From: Saprospiraceae bacterium
GTDB taxonomy: Bacteria > Bacteroidota > Bacteroidia > Chitinophagales > Saprospiraceae
DNA: 64,000 nt
NCBI GenBank assembly: GCA_019638455.1
Contig: JAHBTU010000002.1
Span: forward strand, 1,088,501-1,152,500
Reading direction: 5' to 3'
The translations under genes were made by a program, and so were the position numbers. The notes beneath the pieces are model-generated. The model had not been told where the DNA came from and ran no database searches. It saw only the letters and a list, made by a program, of their open reading frames with translations. This document shows positions 53,464 through 60,787 of this stretch, piece after piece; positions within the stretch are counted from its first letter, which is position 1, and each line of letters begins with the position of its first letter.

Positions 53464-55569
53464 CGAGTTCGCGCTGGAGGGTGCGTTTGAGCGGGCGCGC
53501 GCCGTACTGTGGGTCGAAACCATTGTCCACCAGCGTCTGGGCGGCGCTTTGGGTGAGTTCGATTTGCAATTCCTGCTTGGCCAGCATCTTGCGGACGTTT
53601 TTCAGGAGTATGTCGAGAATTTGCGCCATCTGGTCCTTGAGTAGCGGGTGGAACACCACCACCTCGTCAATGCGGTTCAAAAATTCGGGTCGCAAATTCA
53701 TTTTGAGAGCGTCCATCACGGCGGCCTTGGCGGCCTCGAACACCTCGTGTTTGCGCTTATCGGGCATTTCGTCATAGTCCTCGAATGCCTCGCGGATTTG
53801 GTCGCTGGCGAGGTTGGAGGTCATGATGATGATGGTGTTTTTGAAGTTCGCGGTGCGGCCCTTGTTGTCCGTGAGGCGGCCATCGTCGAGCACTTGCAGG
53901 AGTATGTTGAAAGTGTCCGGGTGGGCTTTTTCAATTTCATCCAACAGCACAATGGAATAGGGGCGACGGCGCACGGCTTCGGTAAGTTGGCCGCCTTCGT
54001 CGTAGCCGACGTAGCCGGGCGGTGCGCCCACGAGCCGCGACACGCTGTGTTTTTCCTGATACTCGCTCATGTCAATGCGTGTGATGGCCTTTTCGTCGTC
54101 GAAGAGGACATCGGCGAGGGCTTTGGCGAGTTCGGTTTTGCCCACGCCCGTCGGGCCGCAGAAGATGAAGGAGCCGATGGGCTTGTCGGGGTCGCTGAGG
54201 CCCGCGCGGCTGCGACGGATGGCATCGGCGACGGCTTCCACCGCTTCGTCCTGACCGATGACGCGCTTGTGCATTTCGGCTTCGAGGTGGAGCAGGCGTT
54301 CTTTTTCGCCTTTGAGCATCTTGGCGACGGGGATGCCCGTCCAGCGTGCCACCACTTCGGCGATGTCGTTGGAGGTGACCGTTTGGGTGGTCATGCGGTT
54401 TTCGGGCGCGAGTTCGGCGAGTTTTTCCTCGGCGGCCTTGAGCATGGCTTCCTGCGCCGGGATGTCTTGGTATTTGATGCGGCTGGCGACTTCCAGATTG
54501 CCTTCGCGCTCGGCGCGTTGATATTGCAGGTGTAGTTCCTCCAACTTCTGTTTGCAATTCTGAATGGCCTCCACGATTTCTTTTTCCGACTGCCATTTTG
54601 CCCGCAAACTGTCGAGTTTTTCCTGCACGTCTTGTATTTGCTTGTTCATCGCCTCCAACTTGCGCTCGTCTTTTTCGCGCTTGATGGCCTCGCGCTCTAT
54701 CTCCAACTGGCGCAACTGGCGGTCGAGTTTGTCCACCGCTTCCGGCACGGAGTCGAGTTCGAGGCGGAGTTTGGCGGCAGCCTCGTCTATGAGGTCAATC
54801 GCTTTGTCCGGCAATTTTCTTTCGGAAATGTAGCGGTGCGAGAGTTCGGCGGCAGACACGACGGCCTCATCGAGAATTTGCACTTTGTGGTAGTTCTCAT
54901 ATTTCTCGCGCAGGCCGCGCAGGATGGAGATGGTGTCTTCCATGCTTGGCTCGTCCACATAGACGGACTGGAAACGCCGCTCGAGGGCCTTGTCGCTCTC
55001 GAAGTATTTTTGGTATTCGTCGAGCGTGGTGGCGCCGATGGTGCGGAGTTCGCCGCGCGCGAGGGCGGGTTTCAGGATGTTGGCAGCGTCCATCGCGCCT
55101 TGCCCGCCGCCCGCTCCGACGAGGGTGTGGATTTCGTCAATAAACAAAATGACCTGCTCATTGCTGTCAATGACCTCTTTGATGACGGCTTTCAGGCGCT
55201 CTTCAAATTCGCCTTTGTACTTCGCGCCAGCAATGAGGGCGGCCATGTCGAGGCTAAAAATCTTTTTGCCTGCGAGGGTTTCGGGGATGTCATGGCGGAC
55301 GATGCGCCAGGCGATGCCCTCGACAATGGCGGTTTTGCCCACGCCGGGGTCGCCGATGATGACGGGGTTGTTTTTCTTGCGGCGGCTGAGGATGTGCAGC
55401 ACGCGGCGGATTTCCTCGTCGCGCCCGATGACGGGGTCGAGTTTGCCCGATTCGGCCAGTTCGGTGAGGTTGATGGCGTATTTCTGGAGGGCGTTATAGA
55501 CCTGTTCGGTGGTTTGGTCGGTCACTTTGCGGCCTTTGCGGAGTTCCTTGACGGCGGCGGTGAGGGTTT
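53445..55569 (-). pseudogene. clpB: partial second clpB with a truncated 5' end
   Basis: Corresponds to 42001-44125 of clpB at an even offset of 11444 bp. It keeps about residues 133-840: the NBD1, middle and NBD2 domains. The Clp-N repeats are missing, and the last ~43 residues are lost because the copy ends in the AraC gene. After the first ~45 bp (five mismatches) the two copies look identical. The only possible start is GTG 55525 ([14 protein letters not shown]); a stop lies two codons upstream of the junction. It is probably not functional. Confidence 0.93.
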
Positions 55570-55579
55570 ATGAGGTTGA

Positions 55580-55759
55580 TATACCCAGATCAAAGAGGAT
55601 TTGAACCTGCCCGTTGGCAAGGCAGGGATGCCCTTGATTGATTTGCATGATTTTCAAAGGATGGCGGGCACCGTTCGTTCAAAACCACCTTGTCAGACCC
55701 TGTGCTTAGGGGCCTGCCCAGCCAAGTGAAGCGGACGGGGCTGATTTGCGTTGACTATA
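55580..55759 (+). repeat. 180-bp dispersed element, copy B'
   Basis: Same as 44596-44775 apart from two bases; it came along with the clpB duplication. The 460 bp that separate it from the duplicated coding part in the first copy are deleted here. Confidence 0.85.
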
Positions 55760-55786
55760 AACGCAATACAATTGGATTGAAAATTT

Positions 55787-55851
55787 GCCACAAAGGCGCA
55801 AGGACACAAAGATTTACGGGGCAATTTCGTGGAGGCTTTGTGGCAAGATTA
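55787..55851. repeat. dispersed hairpin of the CCACAAAGGCGCAAGG type
   Basis: TTGCCACAAAGGCGCAAGGA pairs with a downstream GGCTTTGTGGCAAG. Similar hairpins are at 47397, 48922 and 63573. It follows the duplicated segment and lies 49 bp past the end of the HxlR gene. Confidence 0.6.
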
Positions 55852-55899
55852 ACATGGTTAACGGCGTACTCAGCACAACTTTAAACAATCAATCGGCGG

Positions 55900-56244
55900 C
55901 TATCCCTCCACCCCAAACTCCTTCATCAACTCCAACCCGTAGTCACGAATCACCTCTACCACCCGGATGGCCCTTTGCCCCCGCTCTGTGAGGGCGTATT
56001 CCACCCTGGGCGGCACCACCGGATAGACCGTGCGGCTGACAAACCCTTCCTCTTCCAACTGGCGCAGCTGCGTCGTCAGCATCTTGTGCGTGACGTGCGG
56101 GATGTCTTTTTTCAATTCGCCGTAGCGCATCACACGGTCTTTCAAGCGCCAAAGGATGGGCATTTTCCACGCGCCGCCGATGCGGTCGAGCGCGAACTCG
56201 ACGGGGTTGTAGTAGAGTTTTTTGTTGTAGAGAAAGTCGGGCAT
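55900..56244 (-). CDS. HxlR-family transcriptional regulator
   Basis: The protein is 114 residues. The winged helix is typical: RIGGAWKMPILWRLKDRVMR, YGELKKDIPHVTHKMLTTQL, RQLEEEGFVSRTVYPVVPPR and VEYALTERG. It lacks the usual early Cys of redox-sensing HxlR members. It is divergent from the DJ-1/PfpI gene at 56538, which it may regulate. R7 of the 58-bp repeat ends 23 bp before its start codon. Confidence 0.93.
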   Translation of the reverse strand: MPDFLYNKKLYYNPVEFALDRIGGAWKMPILWRLKDRVMRYGELKKDIPHVTHKMLTTQLRQLEEEGFVSRTVYPVVPPRVEYALTERGQRAIRVVEVIRDYGLELMKEFGVEG

Positions 56245-56266
56245 TTCTGTTGAACAGGTTGATTTT

Positions 56267-56324
56267 TATACCTTGATTCGTTAGGATTTGTCAGGTCGCC
56301 ATGATTGCTCCCCCTGATTTTGAA
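56267..56324 (-). repeat. 58-bp dispersed repeat, copy R7, upstream of the HxlR gene
   Basis: On the minus strand ends CGAATCAAGGTATAAAAATC. TATA is 23 bp from the HxlR start codon, the same spacing as R4 to hemD. Confidence 0.8.
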
Positions 56325-56537
56325 CAGATTGCGATTGAAGCCACGCCCAAAACTTGGCGGCACGAGGTATAGAATAAAACCTTGCAAAATAGGGCACCTT
56401 TTTGAGGCACAGGCGGCACTCGCTCACCAAAAAGTGAGTGACGCACTTCGCAGTAAATGTATTGCCATTGGCCGCATCGCGGGGAAACATTTGCACCGTC
56501 AATTTTCAAAACGGTTCAAAAAAAAATTCTTCCAGAC

Positions 56538-57275
56538 ATGAGCGCCAATATCAACATTGCCCGCCCCAAAAAAATCGCCCTCATTGCCGCCAACGCCTCG
56601 GTGAGCAAACAAACCGGATGGCCCATCGGCTTCTGGTGGGCCGAACTCACGCACCCCTACTGGGAATTCACCGAGAACGGCTATACGGTGGACATCTTCT
56701 CGCCCGAAGGTGGCGCCCTGCAAGCCGACGGCTTCAGCGACCCGGAGGACGCGAGCGGCTATTCGGCCCACGATATCCTTTCGCTGGGCTTCAAAAAGTC
56801 AGCCCAACACGCCGCCCTGCTCCAGCAGACCCGCCCCATCTCGGCCATTCGGGTCGAGGATTACGACGCGGTGTTTCTCACCGGCGGCCAATCGCCCATG
56901 TACACTTTTATTGACAATGAAGCCCTGCACCGCCTCGTCGTGGAGTTTTATGAAAAAGAAAAAGTGCTGGGCATCGTGTGCCACGCAACCTGTGTGCTCC
57001 TGAAAGCCAAAACCACCGATGGCAAGCTGCTCGTGGATAGCAAGACCTGGACAGGCTTCGCCGATAGTGAGGAACAATTCGCCGACAATTTTGTGGGCCA
57101 ACGCATCCAGCCATTTTGGATTGAGACGGAGGCAAAAAAACTGCCCAACACCAATTTCATCACGGGCGGTATGTTCAAGCCCTTTGCTGTGCGCGACGGG
57201 CGGCTCGTCACGGGCCAGCAGCAATTCAGCGGCGCGGCAGCGGCCAAGATGGTGGTGGAAGCACTCGGAGTGTAA
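56538..57275 (+). CDS. DJ-1/PfpI family protein
   Basis: The protein is 245 residues from the ATG at 56538 (MSANINIARPKKIALIAANA). The frame extends 27 residues upstream without a plausible start. The nucleophile elbow LGIVCHATCVLLKA places Cys at the usual position, and YDAVFLTGGQSPMYTFIDN and FITGGMFKPFAVRDGRLVTG are the remaining conserved blocks. It resembles the Hsp31/glyoxalase III-like and type 1 amidotransferase-like members. Possible roles are glyoxalase or chaperone activity in the cytoplasm. It is divergent from the HxlR regulator. Confidence 0.9.
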   Translation: MSANINIARPKKIALIAANASVSKQTGWPIGFWWAELTHPYWEFTENGYTVDIFSPEGGALQADGFSDPEDASGYSAHDILSLGFKKSAQHAALLQQTRPISAIRVEDYDAVFLTGGQSPMYTFIDNEALHRLVVEFYEKEKVLGIVCHATCVLLKAKTTDGKLLVDSKTWTGFADSEEQFADNFVGQRIQPFWIETEAKKLPNTNFITGGMFKPFAVRDGRLVTGQQQFSGAAAAKMVVEALGV

Positions 57276-57312
57276 GAAAGCCGTCAAGAGGCCAGCGTGG
57301 CATACCTAAAAT

Positions 57313-57415
57313 TATACCCAGATGAAAATGATTTGCGGGATTTCCTTGATTGATAACAATGATTTTCAAGGATTTAAACGGGCATTTTTTCGCAAACCAC
57401 TTTTCGTTGAGTATA
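57313..57415 (+). repeat. short variant of the 180-bp element
   Basis: TATACCCAGATGAAAATGAT to CGTTGAGTATA, 103 bp. The end sequences match the 180-bp element, but the interior is shorter and diverged. It lies 37 bp before the gene at 57452. Confidence 0.65.
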
Positions 57416-57451
57416 GTCAGGCGAACGAAATATGAAAAGAGCATTGGAAAA

Positions 57452-58240
57452 ATGAAACGCTTGAAAACATGGGCGGCGGTCGTGGCATTGAGCTGCTTTT
57501 GTCAGGCCGCCCTTGCCCAAATCAACGAGAGCGACACCCTGCTGCTGCAATACGCCAGCGCCTTAGGGGGGAGCTGGCAGACGGGCAACCTCGATGCGCT
57601 GGCCTTTCGCGCCAAAGCCGAGGCCAGCCTGGCGCCAGCCCCCTTCTGGGCGTTCAAGACGCAGAACTCGTACCGCTATCAGGAATTTTTCGACCGCAAG
57701 GCCGACGAGGATATTTATAGCCGCAACTTCTTCTACGGCTGGCAGCAGCGCCGGGTCTATCCCTTCGCCATGTTGTTCGTCTCCACCAATTTTCGGCGGA
57801 AAATCAACTTTCGGCACTTCGAGGGCGTGGGCGCGACTTGGCAGGTCGTCAGGCAGCCGCAGCACACGGTGAAGGTCTCGCTATCGGCGGTGTACGAGCT
57901 CACCCGCTTCGCCGACGATGCCTACAACTATTCGGAGTACGACGGTTCGCCCAATATCCAAACTTGGCGTGCCACGACTTGGATTTTTGGCAAACACGCG
58001 CTGGCAAACAATCACCTGCGACTCCACTACGAAGCCTTCGTGCAGCCCTCGCTCCAACGCTCCAACAATTTTCGCTGGCAGGCCGAAATCGGCCTCGAAT
58101 GGCCCATCTGGAAAGGCCTTAGTTTTTCGGCCAACTACATCTTCACGCACGAAAACATCGTGGTCAGCACCGTAAAAACCAATGACCGGCTGCTGACATT
58201 TGGCATCGCTTACAATGGGAAAGTAAAGTCAACACCATGA
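57452..58240 (+). CDS. outer-membrane beta-barrel protein, DUF481-like
   Basis: The protein is 262 residues from the ATG at 57452 (MKRLKTWAAVVALSCFCQAA), with a signal peptide ending ALAQ. The body has regular alternation of aromatic residues (WAFKTQNSYRYQEFFDRKAD, FVSTNFRRKINFRHFEGVGA, LSFSANYIFTHENIV), as expected for an 8-12-strand barrel of the salt-stress DUF481 group. It overlaps the bestrophin gene by 4 bp (ATGA). Confidence 0.85.
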   Translation: MKRLKTWAAVVALSCFCQAALAQINESDTLLLQYASALGGSWQTGNLDALAFRAKAEASLAPAPFWAFKTQNSYRYQEFFDRKADEDIYSRNFFYGWQQRRVYPFAMLFVSTNFRRKINFRHFEGVGATWQVVRQPQHTVKVSLSAVYELTRFADDAYNYSEYDGSPNIQTWRATTWIFGKHALANNHLRLHYEAFVQPSLQRSNNFRWQAEIGLEWPIWKGLSFSANYIFTHENIVVSTVKTNDRLLTFGIAYNGKVKSTP

Positions 58241-59172
58241 TAGTCAAGCGCATTTTCAACCCGCTCAAAATCGCCCGCTACCTCCGCGCCGAGCTGACGC
58301 TCTCTGTGGGGGTGTCCGCAGCCGTCTATTTTTTGTTCCAGCAAGGCGTTGCCCAAGTGGGGCTGCCCTTTTCGATAGCGGCCATTCTGGGCAGTGCGCT
58401 GGCGATTTTTGTCGCTTTTCGCAACAACAGCGCCTACGCCCGCTGGTGGGAAGCCCGCACGCTTTGGGGCGGCATCGTAAACAACAGCCGCATCCTGCTG
58501 CGCCAAATCATCGCCAACGCCGACCACGCCGTGGCAACGGGCAAGGCAAGCCCCGAACACGCCGCCGCTTTCAAGACCGAAATGGCCTACCGCCAAATCG
58601 CCTTCGCGCACGCCCTGCGCCTCCACTTGCGCCAACAGCCGCACGGCGACGACTACCGCCAGCTGCTTTCCGAACAGGAGGTGGCAGCGCTGCAAGGCAA
58701 GCAAAACATCCCGAACCTGCTGCTCCAGACGCAAGGCATTCGCATCAAGGAAGCCATGCGCACCGAACTGCTGGGGCCGTTCGACAATATCAGCCTCGAG
58801 CCGACGCTGGCAGGGTTCAACAATTTTCAGGGAAGTTGCGAGCGCATCAAAAACACGCCCCTGCTGCGTCAATACGATTTTTTCACACGGCTTTTCCTAC
58901 TGGTGTTCATGCTTTTGCTGCCATTTTGCCTCATCGGCGATTTCGCCAAAATGAACATCGCCGCGCTCATGCCGCCAGTGTCCGTGTTGATTTCTTTCGT
59001 GTTCGCCACACTCGGCAAGGTGGGCGAGGTCAACGAAGACCCGTTCGAGCACCGCATCACCGACGTGCCCATGACAGCTATATGCAACACCATCGAACGC
59101 GATTTGCGGGAAATGCTCGGCCAACAGGCATTGCCCGCGAAAATGGAAGCGCGAGATGGGTATTTGTATTGA
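58237..59172 (+). CDS. bestrophin-family anion channel
   Basis: The protein is 311 residues. MIVKRIFNPLKIARYLRAEL, ILGSALAIFVAFRNNSAYAR, WWEARTLWGGIVNNSRILLR and FTRLFLLVFMLLLPFCLIGD with EVNEDPFEHRITDVPM are the family's conserved blocks, including the neck and the acidic cluster that follows it in bacterial members. Bacterial bestrophins form pentamers that pass anions or, in KpBest, cations across the inner membrane. Its coupling to the OMP gene by a 4-bp overlap suggests a shared role in ion or osmotic handling. Confidence 0.93.
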   Translation: MIVKRIFNPLKIARYLRAELTLSVGVSAAVYFLFQQGVAQVGLPFSIAAILGSALAIFVAFRNNSAYARWWEARTLWGGIVNNSRILLRQIIANADHAVATGKASPEHAAAFKTEMAYRQIAFAHALRLHLRQQPHGDDYRQLLSEQEVAALQGKQNIPNLLLQTQGIRIKEAMRTELLGPFDNISLEPTLAGFNNFQGSCERIKNTPLLRQYDFFTRLFLLVFMLLLPFCLIGDFAKMNIAALMPPVSVLISFVFATLGKVGEVNEDPFEHRITDVPMTAICNTIERDLREMLGQQALPAKMEARDGYLY

Positions 59173-59199
59173 GGTCATGCCATCATGGCCATCTGCCAA

Positions 59200-59220
59200 C
59201 TCATAGCGAATCAGGGTATA
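59200..59220 (+). repeat. 58-bp dispersed repeat, 3' part only, copy R8
   Basis: Contains GCGAATCAGGGTATA; the TATA lies 15 bp before the ATG at 59235. Only the tail of the family is kept, which suggests that the tail is the useful part. Confidence 0.6.
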
Positions 59221-59234
59221 AAAGCAACCTTGTC

Positions 59235-59810
59235 ATGAACAAAAACCGCATCGAGGCATTCAGCGACGGAGTCATTGCCATCATCATCACCGTCATGGTG
59301 TTCGATTTGAAAATCCCGGACATCGCGGGAGATTTCTCGGAAAAAGACCTGTGGCTGGCGCTTGGCGCTTTGCTTCCCAAATTGGGCGCCTACGCGATGA
59401 GTTTTGTGGTGCTCGGCATCATGTGGCTCAATCACCACATCATGTTCGACCAAATCCGGCACAGTACTTCCAAGCTAGTTTGGCACAACAGCCACTTGTT
59501 GTTCTGGATGTCGCTCATTCCATTGCCGACGGCATTCTTGGCCTTGCATCCGCTGATGCCGCAGGCCTGTATGTTTTACGGCATCGTGCTGGGCGGGTCA
59601 GCCCTCGCATTCACCTTGCTGCGCAAGTACGCCACCACCACCGCACTCATACCCCACCACCACCGCTACCAAGCCAGCAACCGCGTTGCCACTGCGCTCT
59701 ATTTTTCGGCAGCGCCATTAGCCTTCGTCTCGCCTTATTTGTCTTACCTGATTTTCTTCGCTATCCCAATCTGGTATTTTTGGCCAGACAAATTGCATAG
59801 GCCCGATTGA
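59235..59810 (+). CDS. TMEM175-type potassium channel protein (DUF1211)
   Basis: The protein is 191 residues from the ATG at 59235 (MNKNRIEAFSDGVIAIIITV). The RxxxFSDGVIAI motif in helix 1 forms the narrow part of the pore in TMEM175 channels. Six membrane helices are present, so four subunits would be needed. A longer frame that starts at 58446 is antisense or shadow sequence within the bestrophin gene and is rejected. It lies 62 bp after the bestrophin gene. Confidence 0.92.
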   Translation: MNKNRIEAFSDGVIAIIITVMVFDLKIPDIAGDFSEKDLWLALGALLPKLGAYAMSFVVLGIMWLNHHIMFDQIRHSTSKLVWHNSHLLFWMSLIPLPTAFLALHPLMPQACMFYGIVLGGSALAFTLLRKYATTTALIPHHHRYQASNRVATALYFSAAPLAFVSPYLSYLIFFAIPIWYFWPDKLHRPD

Positions 59811-59875
59811 ACCAACCAACAACCCACAACCAACAACCCACAACCAACAACTAACAACCAACAACCAACAACAAC
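59811..59875 (+). repeat. CCAACAAC-type tandem repeat
   Basis: ACCAACCAACAACCCACAACC-like units of 7-14 bp fill the 65 bp between the TMEM175 stop and the next ATG. It has no coding potential, can slip, and would be an A/C-rich, unstructured leader for the 59880 gene. Confidence 0.75.
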
Positions 59876-59879
59876 CACT

Positions 59880-60494
59880 ATGCACATCGCCATCATCGGA
59901 ACCGGCAACGTCGGCGGCGCGCTTGCCGAAAATTGGGCCAAGGCAGGCCACACCATTCACCTCGGCGTCCGCGACTTGAACCATTTTAAAGGAAGAGAAC
60001 TCCTTGACTTGCCCAACATCACGGCGCACACCATCGCCGACGCGGTGGCGGCTTCGGAAGTCGTGCTCATAGCAGCCACACCGCCAGCCATTTTTTCGGT
60101 CGTGGAACAAATGGGCAAGGTAGAAGGCAAAGTCGTCATTGATGCCATGAACTCCGTCAGGGTAGGCCCCGAGCCTTACGCCAACACTTTCGAGGCGCTG
60201 AAAGACCTGACCAAAGGCGCACATCTCGTCAAGTGTTTCAACACAACGGGCTTTGAGAATATGCGCGACCCTCAATATCCCGGCGGGGCGCTCGATATGT
60301 TCATGGCAGGCAGTTCCGACAAAGGCAAACAAGTCGCCCGGCAGTTGGCGCTCGATGCGGGTTTTGCCGAATGTTACGACTTCGGCGGCGACGACAAGGC
60401 GGCACTGCTGGAACAATTCGCGTTGGCTTGGATAAACCTCGCCATCATGCAAGGGCAAGGGCGGGGCATCGGTTTCAAGGTATTGCGGCGCTGA
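59880..60494 (+). CDS. NADPH-dependent F420 reductase-like dehydrogenase
   Basis: The protein is 204 residues. MHIAIIGTGNVGGALAENWA is a Rossmann start with NADP preference in the following LGVRDL. ATPPAIFSVVEQMGKVEGKV and KVVIDAMNSVRVGPEPYANT, KCFNTTGFENM and GFAECYDFGGDDKAALLEQF match the F420H2:NADP oxidoreductase-like group. Bacteroidota do not make F420, so the name reflects fold rather than cofactor; the real reaction is unknown. Confidence 0.85.
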   Translation: MHIAIIGTGNVGGALAENWAKAGHTIHLGVRDLNHFKGRELLDLPNITAHTIADAVAASEVVLIAATPPAIFSVVEQMGKVEGKVVIDAMNSVRVGPEPYANTFEALKDLTKGAHLVKCFNTTGFENMRDPQYPGGALDMFMAGSSDKGKQVARQLALDAGFAECYDFGGDDKAALLEQFALAWINLAIMQGQGRGIGFKVLRR

Positions 60495-60787
60495 GGAGGC
60501 CGCCCCATCGCGCCTGTTGGTTTTGCTTCTTGTTTCAAGCAGGTTTTAAAAACAAAAAGTTTTTTTATTTCAAAACATTTTGCGCTACTTTTGCTGCCCG
60601 TATTAGGACGAGCCTGTCTCAAAAGGTTGATAAAGTTGATACGGTTGATGAAAGTTGATATGCGGAGTGAAAAACGGCATGAATCTTTGCCTTTCGGAAT
60701 CAAAATATCAACCTTCATAAACTTTGACAAACCCTCATCAACCCTTCGGGACAGCTTCGTTGCGAACCCTTCCGACGTTACGCGAAC
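60495..60787. other. intergenic with an imperfect GTTGATAAAG hairpin
   Basis: From about 60624 to 60745, GGTTGATAAAGTTGATACGG and a downstream AAACTTTGACAAACC-type run form partly complementary arms; the family also occurs at 44559-44840 by clpB. The parC promoter probably lies here. Confidence 0.5.

Noticed and set aside
58446..59234. N-terminal part of a 454-codon frame that includes the TMEM175 gene
   Set aside because: It is a shadow of the bestrophin gene in another frame; the real start is ATG 59235 just before the FSD motif.
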